From Dromiciops gliroides (lineage: Eukaryota; Chordata; Mammalia; Microbiotheria; Microbiotheriidae): 64,000 nucleotides of DNA. A model generated the notes under the pieces. That model searched no databases. It was not told the DNA's origin and was given only the letters and a program-made list of their open reading frames with translations. Made by a program: the position numbers and the translations under genes. Below are positions 46,176-58,436 of the stretch, one piece after another. The stretch lies in assembly GCF_019393635.1 (NCBI RefSeq), contig NC_057861.1, positions 169,967,577-170,031,576 on the forward strand. The letters are read 5' to 3'. How positions within the stretch are numbered: position 1 is the first letter of the stretch; every line of letters begins with the position of its first letter.

Positions 46176-46428
46176 GGGGCAGCTAGATGGTACAGTGGAT
46201 GGAGTGCAGGACCTAGAGTCAGGAAACCAGTGTTCAAATCCTGGCTCAGACACTTATTAGTTGTGTAACCCTGAGCAAGTAACTTAACCCAGTTTGCCTC
46301 AGTTTTCTCTTCTGTGAAATGAAATTGAGAAGGAAATGATAAACCATTTGAGTGTCTTTGCCAAGAAAATTCTGAATGGAGTCATGAAGACTAGGACACA
46401 AATGAAAAAGACTGAACTACAGCAATGG
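46176..46428 (+). mobile_element. Full-length long-form CORE-SINE (MAR1-like)
   Basis: tRNA head ggggcagctagatggtacag, CORE 'gtgtaaccctgagcaagtaa', then 'tgcctcagttttctcttctg' and a distinct 3' body 'ccatttgagtgtctttgcca', 'atggagtcatgaagactagg', 'gaaaaagactgaactacagc'. About 253 bp. It is the sense counterpart of the copy at 19.66-19.90 kb. Confidence 0.9.
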
Positions 46429-48477
46429 TTGGGAGTATTATTTTCCATTGACTGGTTACCTAGAACTGTCAGTATCTTTAAAATGTCATGATTCAGTGAC
46501 TCTGGTGAATTCTGCTGTACTCTCAACTGATGTTTTTATTCATACCACATAGTATAGTAGATGTTTCTGAAGACCTCCTGTGACCATCCGCCTCTTTAAG
46601 TCATGTGGCCTTTAGAAACAGGTCTGAGTTTTTGCACTCTTTATTGTTCTTTTTGCATTATAGATGCAGGGAGTGGAGTCTCTGACCAGCTCAGAACTTG
46701 AGTCATTGGGATGCAGGAGCTTAGGAATTCAGGCTACATTTTGCAGCCAGCACAGATGCAAAGCCCTAAGGAACAGGGTTCTAGGGCATGAGCTCAGCAG
46801 AAGCTTACCACTGAAGGTTTTGAACTTGAACTGAGATAAACTGTGAGCCTATTCTCTCCCCCCCCCCAAACCCAGAGTGCTAATAAAGAAAGTGGTTTAT
46901 TGCTCCACAGATTAGGGGGGGTAAATGTTTGTACATTTGTCCTTGCTATATCCTTGAAATTCAAAGACAGAAAAAAGTAACCCCCTTTCAAAGTACCAGA
47001 TAAACCTACCTTGGTATAGAATGTAACATAGGTGGCCCTGAGAGAAAAGGACCCAAGTAAAAGTATGGTACATATATCTCAAAGTTGTATGATACTGTCA
47101 TTTTTCCAAGGGGGAGACCTTTTCAAAAAACCTCACCTAATCAGAAGAGGAGCGAGAATCAAGAAAGAGGCAAAAAAGATAAGAAAAATTCTAGTAAATG
47201 TCCCTAATACCCTATTATGTACTTTTCCCATAGGAGTGCCTTCCTCAGGCCCTCAATTACTCTTATTAAAAATTAGCATATATTTCCTCTTCTGGCTTAA
47301 AGCAAATTGAAAGCAGCAAATTAGAAGTTAGAGGTGAAGACAAACATATAGACAAAAACAAGAAGAGGTATTTCATAACATGACATAAAGGGACAAGAAA
47401 GAATTACTATAAAGAGCAAACTACAGCACTAAAAAAACAACAAAGAAATACATATCTAGGGCCATTTTGTATGGAAGAAATAGATCTACAAACCTTAATG
47501 ATACTTAAGAACACTATTGTATTTTATAATAGAATGATATGATTATGCTAGCCATGCATGAAAAGGTTAAATTATATTCATTATACTTTTTGTAAAGGAC
47601 ATCACATTCTTATCCTAGATGTTTGTCTATGTCATGTAAGATGTCTTGTCTGAATGGCAGAATTTATTATTAAAGTAGGAATTTTATAAATTCGTATTTT
47701 TGGATGGTGTTATTCTCATTGTAGTCATTCTTCTAAATGAAATAGATAATAACTAAAAAAGAGAATGGCATAACTATTCATGTAATAAAAACCAAATGGA
47801 TGAAAAATTCATTTTATGCAGATTCTGGCAGATAGTTGGAAGCAAAGAATCATTCTGTCTGCATATATCTCTAGAATACATATGATGTGTATGACAGAAT
47901 TAAATGAGAGAACATCAAGTTGGTCTCATGTGTAAAATAACTTTCATTTTTCAAAATTGAATTTGATTGAATTTTCTAGAATACCAGAATTTCTAGTAGA
48001 ATACAAATTGATTCTTTGCCCTACCCATCTCAGATTGCCATTCCATATAACAAATAATGAAAAAATATTTTCAATTATATTAAGCTGTTCTCTGTCACAT
48101 AAGCCCATTTTTCGAAACATCAACATTCCTGTACTAACACTGGGAAAGAAACAAAGGGTATATGGCAGTCAGGGAGATAGGTCAAATGTAGATGGCTAAA
48201 ATGTGCAATGACTTTTAATAAACACATAAGCTAGGTAAAACAATTTGATTTGTGAAGTGACGGGCAGAAAGATTATTAGGGTGTGTAATTTTATGATATA
48301 AATGCTGAATCTTTTTTATATTTTTATTTAAAGTGGCCTATCATAGTGCCTTGTGTACAGTCAGTATTTAATATACATTGAATTGGATGGGCATGACTCA
48401 ATGTCAATGTCAATTTAATTAAAACATAAATTTACTGTGTTTACTATGTTCAATAAACCATGCTAGGATCTGGAGAA
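46429..48477. other. Unique stretch
   Basis: Includes a C-run (46,858-46,867). The ORF at 47,032-47,310 (92 codons) has no recognisable domain or codon signature. No gene supported. Confidence 0.45.
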
Positions 48478-48490
48478 AGAAAATAGATAC

Positions 48491-48650
48491 ATGGGGCAGC
48501 TAGGTGGCGCAGTGGATAGAGCACTGGCCCTGGAGTCAGGAGGATCTGAGTTCAAATCTGGCCTCAGACACTTGACACTTACTAGCTGCATGACCCTGGG
48601 CAAGTCACTTAACCCCTATTGCCTCACCAAAAAAAAAAAAAAAGAAAGAA
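48491..48650 (+). mobile_element. Young-looking CORE-SINE
   Basis: ggggcagctaggtggcgcag head, CORE 'gcatgaccctgggcaagtca' and 'cacttgacacttactagctg', A15 tail with (GAAA)n. The perfect 13-bp duplication agaaaatagatac occurs at 48,478-48,490 and 48,651-48,663. Least diverged SINE in the window by eye. Confidence 0.96.
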
Positions 48651-48699
48651 AGAAAATAGATACAAAACACACCCTATTCACAAGGTTCTTATCATCAAA

Positions 48700-49200
48700 T
48701 CAGGAAGCAGTAATATGCACCTCAATAAATATAACACAATGGAGTATGAGGTAAGTGCAAAGGAGAGGTCTAAGTGCAGTTATTACAAGAATTTCACCAG
48801 GTGCCATAAGTAAAGGCTTTGTGGAACAGGTGATAACTAAGTTGGGTTCTAAAGGAAATGAAGGGCTTCAGCTGATGGGAGAAGAAAGTTCAACATTAGT
48901 ATTGTTAGCAGGAAGAGAAAAGAGAGGAATCCACTTAATTTGGAACTCAAATTATGTGAAGGAATCAATAAGACTAGATACATCTTAATGGATGAATCAT
49001 ACATTTATTAAGCAGCTACGATGTGTCAGACCATGTGTTGGATACTGGGAATATAAAAAATGACAAAAAATTATGGGTCTTGCTCTCAAGGAGCTCCCAT
49101 TCCAAAGGGGGAGACAAAATGCAAACAACGTCATATATTGTGTAAATGGGAGATAGTCTCAGAAAGAAAAGAATATCAATGAGAGAGAATGAGAAAGATC
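48700..49200 (+). mobile_element. Old L2-related interspersed repeat
   Basis: 'catttattaagcagctacga', 'gtgttggatactgggaatat', 'gctctcaaggagctcccatt', and earlier 'ttctaaaggaaatgaaggg' match a common ancient mammalian repeat that I associate with L2. The parts are out of consensus order, so two copies may be involved. Confidence 0.5.
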
Positions 49201-49229
49201 TCTTTTAGAGGGGAGTATTTGAGGTGAAG

Positions 49230-50178
49230 ATTGTAAAGGTCCTCAATTAAGCTGACAATATCTTACATTCAATATGTCTGAAACCAAGCTTATTGTCTTT
49301 CCTCCTTCCTAATTTCCCTCTTACTGTAGAGAGTAATACCATCCACCTAATATATCTTGGACTCATCATTACTACTTACCCTCAATATCCAATAAGTTGA
49401 TAAGGCCTGTCAATTTTACTTTTGCAAAATCTCGTTTATACCCCTTTCTGTGCTCTGACATCACCAGTGTAGGCTGTCATCACTACACACTTAGACTATT
49501 GTAATAGCTTGTGGGTGGGTTTGCCTTCTCCAAGTCTCTGACCACTCATTTCTATCCTCCATACAGACAATAAAGTAATTTTCCTAAATCACTAAAGTGA
49601 TTTTCCTAAAACACATTTTTGAACATGTGATGGCCTTTTCTCCCCTCTCTTCACAACTGCCTATACACACTAAACTTCATTGGCTTCCTACTGCCAAATG
49701 CTCTGGTATTTGAAGCCCTTCATAAGCTAGCCCCCTTCCTACCATATCTTATTCTCTGATACATACTCTTCAACCGAGTCACATTGGCCTCATGGCTGTT
49801 CCAACAACCAGATACTCCATCTCTTGGCTTTGGGTATTTTTTTTCTGGCTGTCCCCTATACTTGGAATGTTTTCTTTCTTCCATTCTACGTACTGACCTC
49901 CAAGGGTTCCTTTAGGTCCCCCCCAAATTCCATCTTTTGCCAGAAGACTCCCAAACCCTCTTAATTTTAGTGTCATCACAGTTAATTATTTATTATTTAT
50001 CTTGTATATAGCTTATATTGTATATATTTGTGTGCATGTTGTCTCCCACATGATATTGTAAGCTCCCTGAGAGCAAGGATTGACTTTTGCTTTTTTCCCT
50101 TTCTATCCCCAGTGCTTACCACAGTGCCTAGTATTAAGTATTAAGTAGGTGCTTAAAATGTTTCCTGATTGATTGATA
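49230..50178 (+). mobile_element. LINE-2 3' portion, long copy
   Basis: In order: 'gtctgaaaccaagcttattg', 'ccatccacctaatatatctt', 'agactattgtaatagcttgt', 'cattggcttcctactgccaa', 'gtcccctatacttggaatgt', 'gatattgtaagctccctgag', 'ccccagtgcttaccacagtg', 'tgattgattga'. About 950 bp of L2 ending at its 3' terminus. Confidence 0.9.
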
Positions 50179-51910
50179 GCAGAACACAAACTGTTATAGA
50201 TTCTATTAGACTCATAAGTCTTGGGAATAAGGAGTCAGCAGCACACAGGATGTCTGTTCTATGAGAACCAGCCTGATTAACTGTATAAAGGGCTTAAGAC
50301 AAAGTGCTGAATTGGCTTAGATTTAACAATTTATAAATTGTTTATTATGGATGATCATCACAGATGAAGCCAGGGATCTTTTAAATTACAAAAAAATAAA
50401 CAATGAATCGAACAAACTATGTCAAGATTGAGATAGAATTGGTCTTTCCTTTAGAATATCATTGCATTAAACCAAACATTCTATCAATCTTCAATGTATT
50501 TATTGAGTAACTTTAGAGTCTCCAACTCTATGATAGTTACTCTTGAACTTCCATATGACCTCCAAATGCCTTAGAATTTTTGACTTAAAAAAGATGGTTT
50601 AACTGCTCAAAGATAAGAAGAATAGAATTAGTTGAAAAGTATAATTCTTTGAACCCCAAAGAAGCAGGAAAAACCTATGGAATCATGAGGCATTTTGCTT
50701 TCTGATAATGATAAACAGATTTTCCTATATTTTCAATCCAGGGCTTCACTACAAAATAAAGTTGTTAATGAGGATATTTTTTGTTATTGTTGTTTTTGAT
50801 AATTTAGGAGTAGAACCAACTTTCACCTGAAATACTTACATAGTTTAGATCCAAGTGGTTATTTCCTTTTGTGAATTGGTAGCTCCATTTAATCAATTCT
50901 CAATATCCTTTGTGGAGAAAGTGGCCATGGCCTCTGTATATTTGAAAACTTAGAAATCTAGATCAGGGAGCCAGTTTTCAGGATTCATGAGCTGGAATGT
51001 TTTCAAAAATATTTTCTATTTAGGAAAATATGACTTTATATATACAAGAGGAAATAATGACCATAAGATTCCTATTCACTTGTATTATTTCATGGTCTAT
51101 TTGCTATTATGTGTATTTGTATTGGAGTATAATTTCTCAGTTTTTGGTTTGATGGATATATTGTGTTCATTGTGCTTCCCAAGTATATACATATGCACAT
51201 GTATGCATGCATATGTGCTTGTGTATGTGTATGTGTGCATGTGTGTATTGTGCATGTATACATGTATAATTTGTTTTCTATACATACAATCATGCATAGG
51301 CACATTTTCACACATGCCTTTATATGCACTTGTAAATATGTAGGAAGTGGTAGTTCAGGAGACTGGTGATAAATTGAATCCTGTCAATTTACTTGTGGAA
51401 ATTATGGAATGCAAGGGGAAAATAACATGGCTGTTAAGGTTTTCCCTTTTCAGACTTGGAACTGTGCTTTTTTCCCTAGTGTATTACATGATTTTTTGAG
51501 TGATTCACAATTTGATTGTCTTTGCAGGTTTTAAAGATTATGAATATAGGAATCTCCAACTCACAGTTTACAAAGGAAAATTAAAGATATATTTAATATG
51601 CATTGTTCCTTTAGGAGTTATGAAGAATATTGCATATCAACTTTAAGGAATTATAAAACAGCAAGTAATTAGATGGTTGAAGAATCAGTCAAATCTCTGA
51701 TATCCTTTAAAAAAGTCAGCTAGACCCTCTAAGGAATCAATCAAGACAGTGGGCATCTGTGGAAGTAAAAAAGAGAGCAAGAAATTGAAGAGAGATGAGG
51801 TTATTCATAAGGTATCACACTTTGACTTTTCTCTTGAGTCTGAAAGTCAGAATGCAGAAGGAAGGGGAATGACTTCTCTCCCCATCATCAGTGGAATTTT
51901 GCAGCAGAGG
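50179..51910. other. Unique stretch with TG/CA-rich segment
   Basis: 51,180-51,300 is rich in alternating TATG/CATG. No gene: overlapping ORFs there on both strands are low complexity. Confidence 0.5.
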
Positions 51911-51914
51911 AAAT

Positions 51915-51917
51915 TGC

Positions 51918-51952
<35 letters not shown>

Positions 51953-52022
51953 CAGAGAGAGAGAGACAGGCCGAGACAGAAAAAGACAGAGAGACACACA
52001 CAGAGACAGAGAGAGAGAGAGA
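51915..52022. repeat. (GA)n/(GACAGA)n purine repeat
   Basis: About 105 bp of imperfect GA units. ORFs through it (Arg-Glu repeats, Leu-Ser repeats) are artefacts. Confidence 0.95.
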
Positions 52023-52825
52023 TGAACAAAAATCATGTCTAGAGAGTTCCTCTGTGGAGTAAAATTGAGTTGGGTAGAGGAGTAAGAGAAGAGATCTCAG
52101 AGGTGTGAGCTCTCAAGCAGAGACAATGTGCTTAGGATAAGGCTACCACAAAAAGAGAAAAGATATTCTGGACTTTTCATTGTCAAATGTATGATTTTTC
52201 ATAGCCATAGATATTCCCTACATATGTGTTTCTCCACTTTTGAGTTTTTTGTATATATTGTCTATCTCTCCTACTCTGTTCAATTTGAGAGCATACCTCA
52301 TATTTAAAAGGGAGATTCTTTGTAGCTACCATTCTTACTATTATATTTCAGTCAAAACTTTTGCTTTGAGCTAAGTTTGACCTTTTGTTGAATATTGAAG
52401 ATACATTCATCTAAGGACTGCACACCCCAAAACATCTTGTATATTGGATAGTTATTCTCTGAAGGAACTAAGTCTTTGAGTATGAATTGGGGATTGGGGG
52501 AGAGGACACAGAAGTGGTACCATATTTGTATGCATATAAATGTTGATAAAATACATATGTTATATTACATGAAATATTAATTATATGTATTGCACACATA
52601 ACCATAGTATATAGCATGCACACTTATGCTTATACAACATATAACATACATAATACACAATGCTTTATATGTATGGAATGCATACACTTATATGTACATG
52701 CATGCCTATATCTATACACACATGTATAGACTTACATGCTGTGTAATATGCATATACAATTAATGGTTATATACCTATATTTCTTATAATATCTAATGGA
52801 TACTATATAAAGCTGTATTGACATA
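52023..52825. other. Unique AT-rich stretch
   Basis: Low-complexity TATG/ACAT-rich from 52,540. Nothing else recognised. Confidence 0.5.
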
Positions 52826-52930
52826 TTTGTTGTTGTTTATTATTTAGTTATATCAGACTTTTTACAACCCCATGGACTATACTGTCTATAAAGTTTCCTT
52901 AGCTCAGCAGTTACCATCTAGCCACCACCT
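52826..52930 (-). mobile_element. Possible long-form CORE-SINE 3' remnant
   Basis: 'tgttgttgtttattatttag', 'tatcagactttttacaaccc' and 'catggactatactg' resemble the antisense 3' body of the MAR1-like SINE. Short and diverged. Confidence 0.45.
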
Positions 52931-52949
52931 ATAGGCAGCTACAGATACC

Positions 52950-53152
52950 TGTATATGCACATATATGTTTATATGTATTTAATGTAATATGGACATGCAC
53001 ATATATGTGTGTATATACACATGCACATATAAAATATATATGCATACACATAATGCACATATACATACACATACATATGCATGTGTGTATAGTGTGTATA
53101 TATATGTATATATATATATGTATATATGTATATATGTGTATATGTGTATATG

Positions 53153-53226
<74 letters not shown>
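52950..53226. repeat. Compound (ATAC/TATG)n and (TA)n microsatellite
   Basis: Mixed CATATA/TGTATA units to 53,158, then about 34 TA units to 53,225. Multiple Tyr-Ile ORFs across it are artefacts. The self-complementary (TA)n could extrude as a cruciform. Confidence 0.96.
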
Positions 53227-53228
<2 letters not shown>

Positions 53229-53299
53229 ATTTGTTTTAATAGGCAACTGGTATTCCTGAATCTATATGAATAACAGTTATAAGTGAAAGTGACATAATA

Positions 53300-53515
53300 C
53301 TTTAAGGCTTTCTGAATGCTTTCCAAATGTCTCATTTAATTCCCCCAACAACTTGTAGGAGTTGCTCCGTATATTATTGTTCTTCCTTTTGTACATATAA
53401 TGTCTTTGAGGCTCAGAAAAGTGACATGCTATGACCAAGGTCACAGAGTGAGAGGTGGAATTCAAAGCCAGTTGTACACATTGTCATATATGCTACTACC
53501 TCCTTTTTACCATGC
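53300..53515 (-). mobile_element. MIR-type SINE, antisense
   Basis: 'caaatgtctcatttaattcc', 'gaggctcagaaaagtgacat' and 'gaccaaggtcacagagtgag' follow the antisense MIR order. Confidence 0.8.
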
Positions 53516-53559
53516 AGCCTTTAGTATACATAGTTATAATAATAATTTTGATAACAATT

Positions 53560-53820
53560 AGACCAAAAACAGCACTAAGGCAACCTGACTCTCCAATTAG
53601 AGGACACTGTTCATTACACATTAATTGGGATGCCTGGACCTCCTTTATGTTTCCCATTATAGTTTAGTTTCACTTCAGTACTCCAATGCATTTGTGTTCT
53701 TAGCAAGGTGGGTATTGCCAACAGTGCAATTCATAAACACATATGTGTTACCCATCTTGTGTCACTTTTTGGCTGTGTCCTCTGCTTTATACTTTGGTCT
53801 TACAGATTACTAAGTCTTTT
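53560..53820. promoter_or_regulatory. Possible conserved non-coding element
   Basis: Repeat-free, with two TAAT-type cores close together: ctccaattagaggacactgt and 'acattaattgggatgcctgg'. Conservation not tested. Confidence 0.25.
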
Positions 53821-54464
53821 TTTTTTCCTTAGTTGATTTCCTATAATGATCATAGTGATTTCAAGGTGCCAGAGGCAATAGGCTGCAGTATCTATCTTCT
53901 TCTTTGCTCTAAGGTAAACTATCATTTGCTTGAACAATGGATCAAACCTTTTTGCAAATTATGGAAATTACTAGGCCTTATAAATTTAAGATTTTAAAAA
54001 AATAGTCTTTGCTATTAAATCACATTAACTTCTTTAACTTCTGTTTTTGCATTATACTAGCTTATCTATCAGTCATTCTTGCAATTTGTTGCTGTGTAAA
54101 AAGTTGTCACCAAAAATGCACTGGGCTCTTTAACCTTCTTCCCAATAAGTCTAACTGGCATCCTTTCTCATTAAATTTGCCTTTTCTCTCTTTTATGTAT
54201 TTGTTTAAAAGTGTGTCATTTCATATTAATTTATATATTTTACTTATTTTAAGAGCTTATGTAGGTATAGATTTGCTTTATTTAAGTTCAAATTAATTTG
54301 TCACACATTTATTAGAGGTACTAAAATAGTACATTGCCAAGGACATAATAATGACATTATTATTAGTGTTATTAGTCATTAATATAGCCTTGGCAGAATA
54401 TTATAATAGCCATAGTAAAAGGCATAACAACTTTTTTCCTTTTATTTGGTCAATTCAGTGGAGA
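53821..54464. other. Unique AT-rich stretch
   Basis: The ORF at 54,009-54,296 is hydrophobic because of T-richness; not supported as a gene. Confidence 0.45.
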
Positions 54465-55195
54465 TCATGGTTGACTTTCCTGTCTCCCAGAAGCCCTATT
54501 TAAAAACAAGATGCTTCTGTACTCTGGATAGAGTAGGCTACCACATTGTGAGAAGTACCTGTGACTCCAAAGCCAGCAGGAACTGAAATGACATTTTCTT
54601 TTATTTTCCAAAATGAATGTAGCAGATTTACAATGCTTTTTATCATGCCATATTGAAGAATTTGGCAATGGGGTCCATACTTTGGGGATACCTGAAGTTG
54701 AGCTTTGGTGTGCCATGCAGCCTGCAAGAGCCTATGACAGCCATTTAACACATAATCTATTCCTTACATTATAGAGCTCTGAGCTATGCACACCAGGAGA
54801 ACACAGGCCTGGTGTCCCTGTTGTGTTATTTACCTCTGCTCTGAGCAGTTAAGTCCACCGCAGCCATTTAGTAAATTATCAGTTTTCTTATTGGCCCTAA
54901 ATTGTGCCTAATTAAAAATCTGACCTCCACAAACTAGTCCTCTTCCTAAAGAGACAGAACATAAACAGGAAAAATCAGCTAATTGCTGCAAAAACTGCTT
55001 TTGTGGCACTGTAATTGGACCTCAGTGAAACAAATGAACCCACTGGGATTCCCTAATGAATGTTTAACTGCAAACAGTAGTCGGGCACTTAAGCAGCTAG
55101 GCTGATGGTCCCTAATGAAATCAAATAAAATCAAATCAAAGAATCTGGCATTTTTACTAACCAGATTTCTTGGTTCTACAACATATAGAATAGTA
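54465..55195. promoter_or_regulatory. Candidate conserved non-coding element (enhancer-like)
   Basis: About 730 bp free of recognisable repeats, with balanced composition and dense homeodomain-type cores in 54,880-55,130: 'tgcctaattaaaaatctgac', 'cagctaattgctgcaaaaac', 'actgtaattggacctcagtg', 'ccctaatgaatgtttaactg', 'gtccctaatgaaatcaaata'. Short repeated words (ccctaatga twice; aaatcaaa-type three times) and no open coding frame. This is the look of a developmental enhancer, but conservation cannot be tested here. Confidence 0.4.
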
Positions 55196-55606
55196 TATTT
55201 CTGGATAAGTTAATGCAGAGAGAAGTTAGAAAGGAAGCTTCCCCAAATGAGTTGAAACAGCTTGTTTTACCATTTTCTCTCTTCTTCAAATTCCCCATCT
55301 AACCTGACATACATTGGTTAATTTCACACTTGGAACTCCTGTCTTTCTGAAAGAACAGGAAGAAATTGTTGAGCTCCAGTTGGGATATTTCCTTATTGAT
55401 GATGTCTTATAAAAGTAACATTTCCTTTCCACTGGGTTTCAAGGAACTTTTTCTTGGTGACAGGTTGAGAAGTCTTAGATTTTTTCTAAGGCATCATGGT
55501 CCTAATTGATTTTTGACCACATTTTGTCTAAAGGAAATGAGAAGTACACAAGTCATAGATCTTTTGGCTAGGGAAAAATACCATTTTTGTCTTAACATAA
55601 TTTTTA
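55196..55606. other. Unique stretch
   Basis: Repeat-free; may extend the preceding block. No gene. Confidence 0.4.
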
Positions 55607-55765
55607 ATGGCAGTTAGGTGGAACAGTGGGTAGAGCTCTAGATCTGGAATCAGGAAGACGTAAATTCAAATTTGGCTTCAAACACTTACTAACTATGTGA
55701 CCCTGGGTAAAACATATAACCTCTGTCTGACTCAGGTTCCTCAACTGTACAACTATGCTTTCCAC
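55607..55765 (+). mobile_element. CORE-SINE, diverged
   Basis: ggcagttaggtggaacagtg head, 'taaattcaaatttggcttca', 'tatgtgaccctgggtaaaac', 'gactcaggttcctcaactgt'. Confidence 0.85.
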
Positions 55766-56054
55766 ATCCTGACTTTCTCCATCAGGATTTTGATATATTG
55801 TGAGTTGGAATAAGAAGTTAAATGGGGATATTCTGGGAGTTTTGCAGAAGTTATAGAAGATACATGAAGGCTGTCAGATAAGACAGAGCCTATAACAAAT
55901 ATTTCACCCAGATATTACAATAAGGTGCCATATATGCCTGATAAAAGAAAAATAAAAATTCACTCTCAATCTCTGGTATGAAGGGAGGGGCAAACATTTA
56001 CATGGATGTTCCAGATCTTGGTGGTACTACACTCGTAACCACCACTATGTGGAA
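55766..56054. other. Unique stretch
   Basis: Nothing recognised. Confidence 0.45.
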
Positions 56055-56180
56055 GGGATAATGGTAAAATGGGATAACAAAAGAGCCTATTTCCCAAGGT
56101 AGTTGTGAGGATAAAAGTGGATAATATTTGTAAAGGGCCTTGCAAACTATAAAATACAATGTATACACACATAGACACAT
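56055..56180 (+). mobile_element. MIR/THER1 3' remnant
   Basis: 'aaggtagttgtgaggataaa' and 'ttgtaaagggccttgcaaac' are the sense 3' half of a MIR-like SINE. Confidence 0.75.
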
Positions 56181-57133
56181 ATGTTAGCTATTGAATTTAA
56201 ATTATTTAAAATATACAGTACTAAATTTTTCCTTAATTTCATATTTTTTTCTTTTTTAGAAACTTTCCCTACTAAACTCTATAAAATGCCTTAGACCTTA
56301 AAAAGTTTCTTTGTATAACTTTTGGTATTGCATAAGATTTAGAGAAAGTCACCTGTCAATATTGATTGTTGAGGTATTTTACTGACTCGTATGAATATAA
56401 AATTATATTTAAAAAAAGATATTTTAGAAAGAACCCACAACTGGTGAAGGGCAGATCCACAATGGAGGAGGAAAGGCAGTAACTTCATTAAGTTCCCCAC
56501 ACGATCCTTTCAAACAGCTCCAAATAGTGCCATAGACAATTCCTGGAGCAGCAGAAACTACAAAAGGATATGGTGAGATAATTTTCCAGCCAAAGACAGA
56601 TTAGGTCAGCAGGATAGGTCTGTTGTACCCAGATGAGAGTGGAGCCCAGCACCATGGATGTGCCATGAAGATCCATCCCCAGGTCACACCTCACAGATGC
56701 AGCCTCAGGCCCTGTCATGCAAGACATGCTAGAGGGAGCTATGGCTACTTCTGGAACTCAGCTCACAGACCAGTAAGAGGTTCAAGTGGTTGGTGGCAGG
56801 GAGATGGATGAGGTCCCAACTTGTGCTGAGGCAGAATGATGTTGTGTTCCCCATGCTTTGAACAAGAAAGCAGTCTTGAGTGTTGGTAGTCCAGGTGGGG
56901 AAAGGGCTCAGTCACACCTGAGCTTTCAACCACAGTGAACCAGATTTCTGTTCCCAGGTTAAAAAGCAAGTGGCCTGAGGTAACTTACAGACCAGAGCAC
57001 AGGCCAGGGAAGTGCAGAATGTGCCTCTCCTCAAATTGTACTACCTAAGATCCCCTGCAGCTTGGGACGTTGTGAACTGGAAGCAGTGCCCCACTTTAAG
57101 AAGGACTTAAAAATCAAGAAATTGGCTAGGAAA

Positions 57134-58092
57134 ATGACCAGACAGGAAAAAAAATTGGATCATAGAAAGTTTCTTTCATGACAAGGAAAATAAAAATGCA
57201 ACCTCAGAAGAACATAAAAAAGTCAAAACTGCTGCATCCAAAGCTTCCAAGAAAAGTATGAATTGGTCTCAGGCCATAGAAGCACTCAACAAAGACTTTG
57301 AAGATAAAGTAAGAGAGCTAGAGGAAAAAATGGAAAGAGAAATGAGAATGATGCAGGAAAATTATGAAAAAATTTAGCTTGAAAGGCTAAATGGGAAGGA
57401 GATACAAAAGCTCTCTGAAGAAAATAATTGCTTAAGAATTAGGACTGAGCAAATGGAGGCTAATGACTTTATGAGAAATCAAGATGCAATAAAGAAAATC
57501 TAAATGAATAACAAAATACAGGGCAATGTGAAATATTTCATTGGAAAAACACCTGAACTGGAAAATAGATTCAGGAGAGGTCATTTGAAAATTATTGGAC
57601 TACCTGAAAACCATGATCAGAAAGAGAGCTTAGACATCATCTTCCAAGAAGTTGTCAGGGAAAATTGTCCAGATATTCTAGAAGCATAAGGTAAAATAGA
57701 AATTGGAAGAATCCACCCCTCACCTCCTGAAAGAGATCCCCAAATGAAAACTTCCAGTAATATTAAAGCCAAATTCCAAAGCTCCCATGTCAAGGTGAAA
57801 ATATTCCAAGTAGCCAGAAAGAAACAATTCAAGTATTGTGGAGTCACAGTCAGGATAACATAAGATCTAGGAGCATCTATGTTAAAGGACCAGAGGGCTT
57901 GGAATATGATATTCTGGAGGGCAAAGGATCTGGAATTACAAGCAAGAATCACCTACCCAACAAACCTGAGTATAATCTTTCAGGTAAAAAGGGGATTTTA
58001 ATGAAAAAGAGAACTTTCAGGCATTTGTGATGAAAAGACCTGAACTGAATTTAAAAAATGACTTTGAAATACAAGAGTCTAGAGAAGCATAG
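57134..58092 (+). pseudogene. L1 ORF1 remnant (copy C)
   Basis: Start MTRQEKKLDHRKFL-like. Coiled coil (ALNKDFEDKVRELEEKMERE), RRM with ENRFRRGHLKIIGLPENHDQ at about 57,555-57,620 and IIFQEVVRENCPDILEA, then the C-terminal domain (HLPNKPEYNLS) to a stop near 58,090. Several in-frame stops (for example after EA at 57,689) and shifts. Non-functional. Confidence 0.83.
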
Positions 58093-58292
58093 AAAGGTAA
58101 ACAGGGAAAAGAAATCATGAGGGATGTTATAAAGCTAAACTGTTTACATTCCTACAGGGGAAGATGATACATCTAACTTATAAGAATTTGCTCAGTATTA
58201 GGGCAGCTGAATGTAATATATTTAGACAGAGGGTACAGGTGCGAATTGAATATGAAAGGATGCTATCTATCTGTAAAGCATTTATTTTACAT

Positions 58293-58436
58293 CATTTTTT
58301 GTGGGGCTGTCAGGTGTGGGTGTATTGCCCAGGGTCACACAGCTGGTGGATGTCTTATGTCTGAGGCCAGATTTGAGCTCAGATCCTCCTGGGGCCAGTA
58401 CTGGTACTTTGTCCACTGTGTCACCTATCTGCCCCC
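58293..58436 (-). mobile_element. Captured SINE in the spacer of half-L1 'C'
   Basis: Antisense CORE-SINE (attgcccagggtcacacagc, ending 'tcacctatctgccccc'). Flanks: tgtaaagcatttattt before and catgatgacatcttc after, as in B and D. Confidence 0.92.

Noticed and set aside
47032-47310. 92-codon ORF
   Set aside because: No domain, ordinary AT-rich composition, no splice or promoter context.
48491-48560. tRNA genes at SINE heads
   Set aside because: Only the tRNA-like promoter part is present, fused to CORE sequence and an A tail; no complete cloverleaf with acceptor stem.
51749-52042. Arg-Glu-rich ORF resembling a nuclear RE/RD protein
   Set aside because: The charged repeat is the (GA)n microsatellite; the rest has no similarity that I recognise.
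52929-53335. Cluster of Tyr/Ile/His-rich ORFs of up to 118 codons on both strands
   Set aside because: Read through (TA)n/(TG)n repeats; no coding signature.
54009-54296. 95-codon hydrophobic ORF resembling a membrane protein
   Set aside because: Hydrophobicity follows from T-richness of the region; no conserved motif.
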